47,791 nucleotides of DNA from contig NZ_CAJTSC010000028.1 of the NCBI RefSeq assembly GCF_910578895.1, positions 1-47,791 of the forward strand. Reading direction: 5' to 3'. Each line of letters opens with the position of its first letter. Position 1 is the stretch's first letter. The stretch is from an uncultured Bacteroides sp. Lineage in GTDB: Bacteria; Bacteroidota; Bacteroidia; Bacteroidales; Bacteroidaceae. The notes beneath the pieces are model-generated. The model was not told the origin of the DNA, did no database searches, and worked only from the letters and a program-made list of their open reading frames with translations. The position numbers and the translations under genes were made by a program. Positions 34,465 to 42,698 of this stretch are shown here, in pieces.

Positions 34465-34550
34465 TCTGTGAAGAAACAGAGATACTTCCAATGCCTTTTT
34501 GTGAAAAGTCAGAGATAAAAACAGGTTTTTTTTGTAAAAAGTCAGAGACG
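34465..34550. repeat. Three copies of a 20-bp motif at a 33-bp period
   Basis: TTTGTGAAAAGTCAGAGATA at 34498-34517 recurs as TTTGTAAAAAGTCAGAGACG at 34531-34550 and, with 4 mismatches, as TCTGTGAAGAAACAGAGATA at 34465-34484. Starts are exactly 33 bp apart. The array runs from the stop of the sensor gene to the -7 box of the Panacea operon, so an autoregulatory operator is plausible. Confidence 0.8.
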
Positions 34551-34561
34551 ATACGGTAACA

Positions 34562-37500
34562 TTACCCTTTCACCTTCTTTATATACTCCGTCGGCAGGCA
34601 ACCCACATACTTCTTGAAGCAAGTGGCAAAATAGGACGGAGAATTGAACCCTACCATGCTGCTGACTTCCGTTACCGAATGTAGCCCGCTCTTCAATAGC
34701 TCTGTGGCTTTTTTGAACCGGACTTTGCGGATAAATTCGATGGCGGACTCTCCGGTAATGGCTTTCAGCTTGAGGTGCAGGTTGGAGCGGCTCATGTTCA
34801 TCTGCTGCGCAAACTCGTCGGTAGAGAACTCAAGGTTGTCCATGTTCGCCTCTATGACGCTTATGGCACGCTTCAGCAACTCCTCGTCCATGGCGTTGAA
34901 GGTAATCTTCTCCGGTTCCACTTCCAGCGACTTGGCATACTTCTCGAGCATGTGCCGGCGCGTACGCATCGTGTTCTGTATCTTGGAGGTGAGGACGGAG
35001 AGGGCGAACGGTTTGGGGATGTAGTCGTCCGCGCCCACTTGCAGGCCTTCCAGCTGGTCCTTAATCTCGGTCTTGGCAGAGAGGATGATAACCGGAATGT
35101 GGCAGGTGCGCAGGTTCTGCTTGACGTTCTTGCATAGCTTGATGCCGTCCATCTTAGGCATCATGACGTCCGTGATGATGATGTCCGCTTCGTTGCTTTT
35201 CAGTTTTTCCAATGCCTCTTCCCCGTTTTCGGCTTCCAGAATGTTGAACAGCCCATTGAGGCCGCTGCTGAGGTAGTGGCGTATCTCCTGGTTGTCTTCC
35301 ACAATGAGGATGGTGCCGCGCTTCTTGCCGCTTGTCTCGATGCTTTCGTTCTCTATCTTCTCCGTGTCTATGAAGTACATTTCTTTGGAGTTGGTGGAGT
35401 AGACCTGCTCTTCTTCCGTGGAAGTGTCCGGTCCGGTAAGCTCGGAGGCTTTATAGACGGACAGCTCCTGCGGCAGGTAGACGGAGAAGGTGCTTCCCTT
35501 GCCCTCTTCGCTCTCCAACTCGATGCGGCCGTGATGCAGGTCCACCAGGCGTTGCACCAGCGAAAGCCCGATGCCGCTTCCTATGTGCCGGCTCTCTACC
35601 TGATAGAAGCGTTCGAACACCTTGCCTTGCTTGTGGATGGGGATGCCCACGCCGGTGTCGCTCACTTGCAGCACCAGCCAGTTGTTCTCCTCTTTCAGGG
35701 TGACGGTGATACTTTTGCCGTTGTCCGTGTATTTGAAGGCGTTGGACAGGAGGTTGTTGAGAATCAGCTCCAGGTAGTTCGGGTCGAACAGTTCCTCTTT
35801 CTCTTCCAGTTCGGAATGGAACGTATAGTTTATCTGCTTGTGGCGTGCCAGCTTGTCGTAGTACAGGAAGTTCTCGCATACCAGGCGATGGGCGTTGCCT
35901 TTCTTCACCCTCAGTTCGAACACCCCGAGTTCCGCCCGGCGGTAGTCCATCAGCTGGTTCACGAGGTGCAGCAGGCGGTTGGCGTTCCGTTGGATGTATT
36001 CCAGCTGGTTGCGCGTCCAGCGGTCGCTTATCTTGCTGATGACCTCTTGCAGCGGTGCCAGAATCAGGGTGAGCGGGGTGCGCAGTTCGTGGGACATGTT
36101 GATGAAGAAACGCATCTTCATCTGGTTCATTTCTTCGCGCTGCTCCTTGTCGCGGCGCTCTATCTCGAGCTTTGCTTCCATGTTCTTGCGCAGCCAGAAG
36201 AAGCGGAATACGAAGGTGATGAAGCCGACGGAGGAGGCGAGGAACAGCAGGATTGCCCACCAGGTCTTGTACCACACGGGCAGTATCACCACCTCCAGCA
36301 CGGTGGGCGTGGTGTTCCACTTGCCGTCGTTGTTGGCGGCTTTCACCAGGAAGCGGTAGGTGCCATGCGGCAGGTTGGAGTAGGACACCGTGCGGCGGTC
36401 TGTGAGGTAATACCACTCTTTGTCGTATCCGTCCAGCTTGTAGGCAAAGGTGTTGTGCTTGCCGGAGATATAGTTGGAAACGACAAACTCCAGCGAGAAT
36501 GCCGTCTGCCACGATTTCAGGGTGATGCTTTCCGTGTCGCTGATGTTCTTGTCCAGGATGCCGGTCTCGTCGTCGGGGCGCACGGTCCTGTTGAAAAGCT
36601 GCAACTTGGTGATGACCACGGGCGGGGTGTAGGGGTTGTCCAGCAACAGTTCCGGGCGGAAGGTGGTGATGCCGTTGATGCCGCCGAAGTACATTTCGCC
36701 TTCGATGGTGCGGCAGCAGGAAGAGGTGTTGAACTGGTTGCTCTGCAGCCCGTCCGTCTCGGTGAAGTTGCGGAACTTCTCCGTCTCCGGATTGAAGCAC
36801 GAAATGCCCCGGTTGGTACTCATCCACAAGCGGCCGTAGGAGTCTTCGAGGATGCCGTAGACCACGTTGTTGGGCAGCCCGTCGGCGGTGGTGTAACGTT
36901 TTATCCGCTTCTCTTTCTCGTTGAAACAGTAGAAGCCTTCGCGCGTGCCTACCCATATCAGCCCGTTGGCGGCTTCGTAGATGTAGTTTGTGGATGCTTT
37001 GGTTACGGTCGATTCGGGCAGGATTTCCATACGCCGTATGCTCGTGCCCTGCTGCCTGAATACGGACACCCCCTCTTCGCCGCCTATCCAAAGGCGCTTT
37101 CGGGAGTCGCGGAACAGGGTCGTGATTTGCTGGAAGCTGATGGGGACTCCATTGTCTTCGCGGGTGATGGTGGTAAAGCTGCGCGTCTCGGGGTTGAAGT
37201 GTACCAGCGCGCTCAATGTGCCCAGAAGGAAGTTGTTCTCCCCGTCGGGCAGGATGGCGTACACGTTTTCGTTCACCAACCGGCTGTTGCGCTGGTTGAA
37301 GTTCTCCATGCGGCCGCTGTTGCGGTGCAGGATGCTCAGTCCGCCGGCATGTGCGCCTATGTACACCAGCCCTCGCGGTTCGTCCACGTACACGGACTTG
37401 ATGTTGTTGGAGCCGAAGCCGTCTTCGCGCTGGCTCTCCCGCAGGGCGTAGTGGCTGAATTTCCGGCTGCCGGGGACGTATAGGTTCAGCCCGCCGTCGT

Positions 37501-38626
37501 TGGTTCCTATCCACAAGTTTTTCTGCTTGTCTTCAACGATGCAGCTTACCACGTTGTCGCTCAGCGAATTTCTGAAAGGGATGCTCTCTATGTTCTTGAA
37601 GCGGTTGCGAATGGGGTGGTAATAGTTCAGCCCGCCGAAGTAAGTGCCCAGCCACATGCCGCCCTGCGAGTCCATGAAGATGCTGCGCACCGAGCGTTGC
37701 GACAGGCTGCCGCTCTCTACGGGATTGCTGCTGTAGGACGTGAACGAGTCGTCGGCTTCGTGGTAGATGTTGAGGTCGTTGAAAGTGCCTATCCACAAAC
37801 GGTTCTGCGCGTCCAGCGCCAGCGAACGGATGTAGTTGGAGCTGATGGACTGCGGGTCGGAAGGTGAGTGCCGGTAGGTCTTCACCTCTTGGGTCTTGGG
37901 GTTGATAAGGAACAGCCCGGAGCCTTCCGTACCTGCCCAGATGCGGGTGGGAGATTGTTGGAGTATGCTTTGTATCTGTTTGCTGTCGGGAATGTAAGTG
38001 AGCTTCTCGAGCTTGTTCTGCGCGATGGAATAGCGGTATATGCCGTCCGTCGGGGTGCCGATGTAGATTTGGTCGTCGTGCCTGTACAGGGCGGATGCAA
38101 TCAGCTTGTGCATCGCCGTGCCGAACGCGCCGTCGGTGAAGCGGGACGCGGCGATGTCGAACTGTGCCAGCCCCTCCGGCGTGCTGATGAGCAGCCGTTC
38201 GGGCGACAGCTCCACGATGCCGTTCACCTGCAGGTGCTTGCCGTTCTTCTCGTAGAAGAAGTTCTGGAATTTGTCTTTCTCCTCGTCGTAGCAGGACAGC
38301 CCGTCGCGGGTGCCTATCCATACGCGGCCCTTGCTGTCGGTCATGACGATGCGGGCGATGTCGTTGGCTATGCTGTTCGGGTTGTTCTCGTCGTGCTGGT
38401 AAACGGTGAATGCGTATCCGTCGTATTTGTTCACGCCGTCATACGTGGCAAACCACATGTTGCCGAGCTTGTCCTGGGCTATGGAGAATATGGTGCTCTG
38501 CGACAAACCGTCGTTGATGGAGATATAGGAAAAGTTTATCTCTTCCCGTGCTTCAGGATAAGCGTAGGAGATTCCTGTCAGACATAAAAAAAACAGGCTG
38601 ATCGTTATCTTTTTGAGGATACTCAT
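34562..38626 (-). CDS. Hybrid two-component system sensor-regulator (HTCS) of the PUL
   Basis: A 1354-aa inner-membrane protein combining all phosphorelay modules. Signal peptide ISLFFLCLTGISYAYPEA; about 14 periplasmic beta-propeller repeats (for example GNMWFATYDGVNKYD, GRVWIGTRDGLSCYD, GGMWLGTYFGGLNYY); a Y_Y_Y domain (about 720-780); one membrane helix near residues 783-805; HisKA with His846 in NMSHELRTPLTL; HATPase with NNLLSNAFKYTDNG and GSGIGLSLVQ; receiver with Asp1153 in IITDVMMPKMDG; and a C-terminal AraC-type HTH (SRSNLHLKLKAITG, VGFNSPSYFATCFKKYVG). I start at 38626; the longer frame begins at a TTG inside the promoter. Probably senses heparan oligosaccharides and activates the PUL. 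Confidence 0.93.
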   Translation of the reverse strand: MSILKKITISLFFLCLTGISYAYPEAREEINFSYISINDGLSQSTIFSIAQDKLGNMWFATYDGVNKYDGYAFTVYQHDENNPNSIANDIARIVMTDSKGRVWIGTRDGLSCYDEEKDKFQNFFYEKNGKHLQVNGIVELSPERLLISTPEGLAQFDIAASRFTDGAFGTAMHKLIASALYRHDDQIYIGTPTDGIYRYSIAQNKLEKLTYIPDSKQIQSILQQSPTRIWAGTEGSGLFLINPKTQEVKTYRHSPSDPQSISSNYIRSLALDAQNRLWIGTFNDLNIYHEADDSFTSYSSNPVESGSLSQRSVRSIFMDSQGGMWLGTYFGGLNYYHPIRNRFKNIESIPFRNSLSDNVVSCIVEDKQKNLWIGTNDGGLNLYVPGSRKFSHYALRESQREDGFGSNNIKSVYVDEPRGLVYIGAHAGGLSILHRNSGRMENFNQRNSRLVNENVYAILPDGENNFLLGTLSALVHFNPETRSFTTITREDNGVPISFQQITTLFRDSRKRLWIGGEEGVSVFRQQGTSIRRMEILPESTVTKASTNYIYEAANGLIWVGTREGFYCFNEKEKRIKRYTTADGLPNNVVYGILEDSYGRLWMSTNRGISCFNPETEKFRNFTETDGLQSNQFNTSSCCRTIEGEMYFGGINGITTFRPELLLDNPYTPPVVITKLQLFNRTVRPDDETGILDKNISDTESITLKSWQTAFSLEFVVSNYISGKHNTFAYKLDGYDKEWYYLTDRRTVSYSNLPHGTYRFLVKAANNDGKWNTTPTVLEVVILPVWYKTWWAILLFLASSVGFITFVFRFFWLRKNMEAKLEIERRDKEQREEMNQMKMRFFINMSHELRTPLTLILAPLQEVISKISDRWTRNQLEYIQRNANRLLHLVNQLMDYRRAELGVFELRVKKGNAHRLVCENFLYYDKLARHKQINYTFHSELEEKEELFDPNYLELILNNLLSNAFKYTDNGKSITVTLKEENNWLVLQVSDTGVGIPIHKQGKVFERFYQVESRHIGSGIGLSLVQRLVDLHHGRIELESEEGKGSTFSVYLPQELSVYKASELTGPDTSTEEEQVYSTNSKEMYFIDTEKIENESIETSGKKRGTILIVEDNQEIRHYLSSGLNGLFNILEAENGEEALEKLKSNEADIIITDVMMPKMDGIKLCKNVKQNLRTCHIPVIILSAKTEIKDQLEGLQVGADDYIPKPFALSVLTSKIQNTMRTRRHMLEKYAKSLEVEPEKITFNAMDEELLKRAISVIEANMDNLEFSTDEFAQQMNMSRSNLHLKLKAITGESAIEFIRKVRFKKATELLKSGLHSVTEVSSMVGFNSPSYFATCFKKYVGCLPTEYIKKVKG

Positions 38627-38650
38627 TATACCGTAAGATTTATGATGCAC

Positions 38651-38658
38651 CAAAGATA
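38651..38658 (-). promoter_or_regulatory. -7 box of the HTCS gene
   Basis: CAAAGATA on plus equals TATCTTTG on minus, a full match to TAnnTTTG, giving a leader of under 25 nt to the ATG at 38626. Confidence 0.5.
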
Positions 38659-38700
38659 AGCATTATCTTTCCAAATTTCTACATATTGAGGACAAATTAC

Positions 38701-38732
38701 ACAAATATGGGGTTTTCTGAAACAAATATGGG
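38701..38732 (+). promoter_or_regulatory. Direct-repeat candidate operator upstream of PL13
   Basis: ACAAATATGGG at 38701-38711 is repeated at 38722-38732, a 21-bp period. A further ACAAAT lies at 38692. The core ACAAATnTGR and the period match the pair at 32961-32993. The inner copy ends 22 bp before the candidate -7 box of PL13, a position suiting an activator that contacts RNA polymerase. Confidence 0.55.
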
Positions 38733-38754
38733 CAGGGGTGAAGGGGAACTTTCG

Positions 38755-38762
38755 TACTTTTG
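38755..38762 (+). promoter_or_regulatory. -7 box of the PL13 gene
   Basis: TACTTTTG is a full match to TAnnTTTG. The leader to the ATG at 38878 would be about 110 nt. No TTTG is present in the -33 position. Confidence 0.5.
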
Positions 38763-38877
38763 TGCGCATAATGTCAGTGATTGTGTAGTTTGGCTTTTAA
38801 CTCTGGACCCGAAGGGCGATAACTCCTTCCGGCTCCCTCTGACTCCTGTAAATGAAAGAACCGTAATATGAAGTAAA

Positions 38878-40062
38878 ATGAAGAAAAACATTTTTGTTAT
38901 TTGCATTGCAATGGCAGCAGGGTGCGCGGCAACGCTCACCGCACAGACCAAAGGCGCCGGGGCATTGGTTCCCCTGACCGAACGGGTGAACGTCCAAGCC
39001 GATTCGGCGCGTATCAACCAGATTATAGACGGCTGCTGGGTGGCTGTCGGCACGAAAAAGAAGCATGCCATCCGGCGCGACTTCACTCGCCTGTTCGACG
39101 GTAAACCCTCTTACCGCTTCGAACTGCGCGAGGAAGACAACACGCTGGAAGGCTATGCCCAGGGAGAGACCAAAGGCCGTGCCGAGTTCTCTTACTGCTA
39201 CGCCACGGCGGCGGACTTTGCCGCCTTGCCGGCAGACGCTTACCCGAAAGCGCAGGTTACGAAAACCGTCTATCACCACGGCAAGGGCATCTGCCCGCAG
39301 GGAGCGTCGCGCGACTACGAGTTTTCCGTATACATCCCCTCCGCACTGGATGCAAGCGTGTGCACCATCTTCGCCCAATGGCACGGCATGCCCGACCGCA
39401 CGCTGGTGCAGACCCCGGAAGGCGAAGTGAAGAAAATCTCCATCGACGAGTTTGTAGAGCTGGATAAGACCACTATCTTCAAGAAAGACACCGGATACGA
39501 AAAGGTGGCAAGGCTGGACAAGCAGGGACGCCCGGTGACGGACAAAAACGGAAATCCTGTCTACAAAGCCGGCAAGAAGAACGGCTGGCTGGTGGAGCAG
39601 GGCGGCTATCCGCCGTTGGCATTCGGGTTTTCCGGCGGCTGGTTCTACATCAAGGCTAATTCGGACCGCCGCTGGCTGACCGACAAGACCGACCGCTGCA
39701 ACGCAAATCCGGAAAAGACGCCGGTGATGAAGCCTGTCACCTCACGCTACAAGGCTTCCACGATAGCCTATAAGATGCCTTTTGCCGATTTTCCCAAAGA
39801 TTGCTGGGTGACTTTCCGTATCCATATCGACTGGACCGTGTATGGCAAGGAGACCGAAACCATCGTGAAGCCGGGCAAACTGGATGTACGGATGGCGTAT
39901 GCCGACAAGAAGAAGACCGTAGAGAAGCATATCGTGGACAACGAGGAAATCCTGATAGGGCGCAACGACGATGACGGCTATTACTTCAAGTTCGGCATCT
40001 ATCGCGTGGGCAACAGCACCGTGCCGGTTTGCTATAACTTGGCGGGGTATGGGGAGTTTTGA
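38878..40062 (+). CDS. PL13 heparin lyase I (heparinase I)
   Basis: A 394-aa secreted protein; signal peptide ends TLTAQT. It agrees with heparinase I along its length: VPLTERVNVQADSARI, DGKPSYRFELREEDNTLEGY (part), TVYHHGKGICPQGASRDY with Cys139, IFAQWHGMPDRTL with His169, YIKANSDRRWLTDK, and IGRNDDDGYYFKFGIYRVG with Tyr368/369 near the catalytic tyrosine. The beta-jelly-roll enzyme cleaves highly sulfated heparin at GlcNS-IdoA2S by beta-elimination and needs Ca2+. It is transcribed away from the sensor gene, whose regulon it should join. In B. thetaiotaomicron the PL13 gene lies further from the sensor, as I recall. Confidence 0.95.
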   Translation: MKKNIFVICIAMAAGCAATLTAQTKGAGALVPLTERVNVQADSARINQIIDGCWVAVGTKKKHAIRRDFTRLFDGKPSYRFELREEDNTLEGYAQGETKGRAEFSYCYATAADFAALPADAYPKAQVTKTVYHHGKGICPQGASRDYEFSVYIPSALDASVCTIFAQWHGMPDRTLVQTPEGEVKKISIDEFVELDKTTIFKKDTGYEKVARLDKQGRPVTDKNGNPVYKAGKKNGWLVEQGGYPPLAFGFSGGWFYIKANSDRRWLTDKTDRCNANPEKTPVMKPVTSRYKASTIAYKMPFADFPKDCWVTFRIHIDWTVYGKETETIVKPGKLDVRMAYADKKKTVEKHIVDNEEILIGRNDDDGYYFKFGIYRVGNSTVPVCYNLAGYGEF

Positions 40063-40251
40063 ATTATGAATTATGAATTTTGAATTTTGAATTATGGGGG
40101 GGATATGTCGGACATCCTCTCCCCAAAAAACATTTTCCTGCAATTGAAGTGCACCCCAAAAGTTAGACAAAAAACTTTTGGGGTGCACTTCATGATTCAG
40201 AACTCAGGTTAATTTACAACTCAAAATTCATAATTCATAATTCAAAATTCT
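40061..40251. repeat. AT-rich inverted repeat arms flanking a hairpin
   Basis: GAATTATGAATT-type units at about 40062-40095 reappear as their complement (AATTCATAATTCAAAATTC) at about 40224-40250. They frame the hairpin at 40145-40192 so the whole convergent intergenic region is roughly symmetrical. Similar AT-rich units occur at 7318-7343 and 43686-43977. Confidence 0.65.
40145..40192. terminator. 20-bp perfect inverted repeat, bidirectional terminator with IS-end-like sequence
   Basis: TGAAGTGCACCCCAAAAGTT (40145-40164) pairs perfectly with its complement (40173-40192) around the loop AGACAAAA. It separates the convergent PL13 and permease genes. The arm resembles the terminal inverted repeats I recall for IS3/IS150-group elements (TGnACTGnACCCCnAAAGT), but there is no transposase here, so it would be a solo or domesticated end. 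Confidence 0.7.
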
Positions 40252-41431
40252 TAACCCTCCTCCTGTATACCGCGCACGTCGTAAGGAAATAGATGCCTGC
40301 CTGCAACCACAGCGCCCGATACTCGAAAGCCACCTCGTTGAGCGTGGCTCCCATGCTGTTGATGCGCACATAGCCGTTGATGCCGAACGTGGAGGGGAAG
40401 AGGTAGGAGAAATACCTCCAGAACCCGGGCATCGCCGATCCCGGCCACGAGATGCCGGACAGGAACAGCAGCGGCACGGAAGTAAAGACAAACAGCAGCA
40501 TGCAGGTCTCGCGGTTGCGTATGAAGACGGATGCCGTCATGGCAAAGAAGATGCAGGCGGCAAGATAGGGCAGGGCGAACAGGGTGAGCACACCGGGAAT
40601 GGCTATCTGGTTGAGGCTGAACAGGCGGGGAACCACACAGAGGATGTACACCGCCACCAGCGAATAGACCATGAAATAGCTCAGCCCTTTCCCCATGACG
40701 ATGCGGAGCGTGCCGTTGTAGTGGCGGTCGGCGGGTATCAGCTCCTTGAAGCGGTTCTGCTCGCGTGCCGTTCCGGCAGACAGCCCGATGCCCAGCAGCA
40801 GCGTCTGCTGTATAATCAGTATGAGCACGGCGGGTATCAGGAAGGCGGCAAACCCGTTTGCCGGATTGAAGAGGGCTATGTCTTCGTACTCGATGGGGTA
40901 GGCGGTCAGCTCGTCCTGGCGGGCGGTGGTGTTGCCGGCACGTTCCATCTTGATATCCGCATTCATGGCAAGCGACACGTTGGTGTTGGCGGTGAGCAAT
41001 GCTTTGTAGTAGAGCAGCCCGCTCATGTCGCAGAAGATGCTGACCTGCGTCTGCTTGCCCCGGACGATGTCGTCGCTGAAGTGGGAGGGGATGTAGATGA
41101 TGCCGTATGCCTTGCGCTCTTTCAGCATGAGTTTTGCCTCTTCCATATCGGCGCAATAGGACACGATGTCCGTCTCCGGACTGGCGTTCACTTTCCGCAG
41201 ATACTCCCGGCTCAGCGAGCTGTGCGAGTGGTCCACCACGGCGACGGGCACCTTGCGGATTGTCTCGTTGGTATAGATGAAAGAGTATATCAGCGGGTAA
41301 ACCAGCGGGACAAGCACGAAGAATATCAGCACGCCCTGGTCGCGGAAGGTGGTGCGGAACTCTTGCTTCCATACGTAGAACAGGTCGTGTATGCCTTGTG
41401 CCACTTTCTGTTTGAAGGTCGGTTGTTTCAT
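40235..41431 (-). CDS. ABC-2 type permease, second of a pair
   Basis: A 398-aa inner-membrane protein. One N-terminal hydrophobic segment (GVLIFFVLVPLVYPLIYSFIY, about 35-55) is followed by a large periplasmic domain and about five C-terminal membrane helices starting near residue 185, the layout of ABC-2 exporters of the YhhJ/YbhR type. Its ATG shares one base with the stop of the upstream permease (TGATG), so the two are translationally coupled and likely form a heterodimer. No ATP-binding subunit is encoded beside them. Confidence 0.85.
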   Translation of the reverse strand: MKQPTFKQKVAQGIHDLFYVWKQEFRTTFRDQGVLIFFVLVPLVYPLIYSFIYTNETIRKVPVAVVDHSHSSLSREYLRKVNASPETDIVSYCADMEEAKLMLKERKAYGIIYIPSHFSDDIVRGKQTQVSIFCDMSGLLYYKALLTANTNVSLAMNADIKMERAGNTTARQDELTAYPIEYEDIALFNPANGFAAFLIPAVLILIIQQTLLLGIGLSAGTAREQNRFKELIPADRHYNGTLRIVMGKGLSYFMVYSLVAVYILCVVPRLFSLNQIAIPGVLTLFALPYLAACIFFAMTASVFIRNRETCMLLFVFTSVPLLFLSGISWPGSAMPGFWRYFSYLFPSTFGINGYVRINSMGATLNEVAFEYRALWLQAGIYFLTTCAVYRRRVKNFEL

Positions 41432-42609
41432 CAGGGTAAATATTTATAGTATATCAATGCCGCTTTCAGCCTGTTTGCCACCAGGAAAGGAAGCATCATG
41501 AAGATAAGCAGCGCCACATAGTTGGTCCAGGAATATATCATCGGGTATCCGTTCAGCGCCTGGTCTGCATAGATAAGGAAGTAGTGGCGCAGGGGGAACA
41601 GGTTGGCAAGCGCCTGCAGCACGGGGTGCATCGCCATGGCGGGAAAAGAGAGCCCGCACATGGAGAACGACAGCACGCCCCACAGGGAAGCGAAGCTCAG
41701 TCCCAGCCGCAACGTGGGCAGGGTGCCTATCATCAGGATGCCCATGCCCTGCGATGCCAGCACCAGGCAGAGCGTGGCAAGCAGCATCGGCGCTATTCCG
41801 CTGTTGCAGGGAAAGTGTAGGAAGCCGTACAGGTACACATTATATAATATGCCCATCAGAAAGAACACGGCGGTATGAGGCAGCAGTTTCCCGGCAAGGG
41901 AAATCCAGATGGAATTGTTGCCCGTGCGCAGCCATTCGCGGGCGGTGCGCTCCTTGATTTCCACTCCGATGGAGTAGACGGTTATCATGAAGATAAGCAG
42001 CATCAGCATGCCCGGGGCAAAGGTGTTGCACAAATACACGGAGTAGTTCAGCCAGGGATTGTTCAGCGCGTGGGTGTCGATGACGATGGGTTGCAGGAAT
42101 GCCATCGCCTGCTCTTCCGTGGCGCCTTTGGCATAGAGCACGCTGCGTGCGGCGGCTCCCGATGCCAGCTCGCTCATCATCTTCATGTCCTTGAAGAGCA
42201 ACGAGCCGGCGATGAGCAGCGTGTTGTTGGTGTAGAAAGAGACTTTGGGCTGCCGCTGTGCCTGCGCCTTGGCTCCGGTCCCTTCGGGGATGTAGTAGAA
42301 GCCGTAGATTTCTCCTTGCTGCATGGCGGTGCGTGCGGCGGCGATGTCGGGATAGCGGGCTACGACTGCCGTTTGCCCGAAAGCGTCGAGGTTGCGTGCC
42401 AGCTGGCGCGAGGTGGCGGTCATGTCGCGGTCCACCACGCCCACGGGCATGTCGGTGGGCAGTCCGGAGTCCATCAGCGTTGTGAAGAACAGGTAGCAGA
42501 ACAGGGGCGCTATCACCATGCAGAACAGGTATAGCGGGCGCGAAACGAGGCGGCGGAACTCACGCTTCATCACCGTCCATAATGCTCTATGTGGATTGCT
42601 TTTTTTCAT
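41431..42609 (-). CDS. ABC-2 type permease, first of a pair
   Basis: A 392-aa inner-membrane protein with the same layout as its partner: N-terminal helix (LFCMVIAPLFCYLFFTTL, about 28-46), an extended periplasmic domain with VGVVDRDMTATSRQLARNL, and a C-terminal block of about five helices. Paralogous to the downstream permease. Together with TolC and HlyD it would form a trans-envelope exporter; the substrate is unknown. Confidence 0.85.
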   Translation of the reverse strand: MKKSNPHRALWTVMKREFRRLVSRPLYLFCMVIAPLFCYLFFTTLMDSGLPTDMPVGVVDRDMTATSRQLARNLDAFGQTAVVARYPDIAAARTAMQQGEIYGFYYIPEGTGAKAQAQRQPKVSFYTNNTLLIAGSLLFKDMKMMSELASGAAARSVLYAKGATEEQAMAFLQPIVIDTHALNNPWLNYSVYLCNTFAPGMLMLLIFMITVYSIGVEIKERTAREWLRTGNNSIWISLAGKLLPHTAVFFLMGILYNVYLYGFLHFPCNSGIAPMLLATLCLVLASQGMGILMIGTLPTLRLGLSFASLWGVLSFSMCGLSFPAMAMHPVLQALANLFPLRHYFLIYADQALNGYPMIYSWTNYVALLIFMMLPFLVANRLKAALIYYKYLP

Positions 42610-42698
42610 GATTGTCTGATTTCCTTATCTCTTATGTTTGGGTGGTATCCCTCGTTGTTATGCTTGTGAACTCCCTTTGCTTTTTTCATGTCTTTTCG

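Noticed and set aside
34465..34550. CRISPR array (20-bp repeats with 13-bp gaps)
   Set aside because: Three copies only, gaps too short for spacers, one copy degenerate, no cas genes.
35276..37483. 735-codon open frame antisense to the HTCS gene
   Set aside because: It is a shadow of GC-rich codons in the sensor gene; the translation has no family features and the opposite strand has a complete known domain series.
38627..38653. HTCS start at 38653
   Set aside because: It uses a TTG codon that lies within the -7 box region and would place nine residues before a clear signal peptide.
40145..40192. Complete insertion sequence
   Set aside because: Only end-like sequence is present; there is no transposase frame or fragment nearby.
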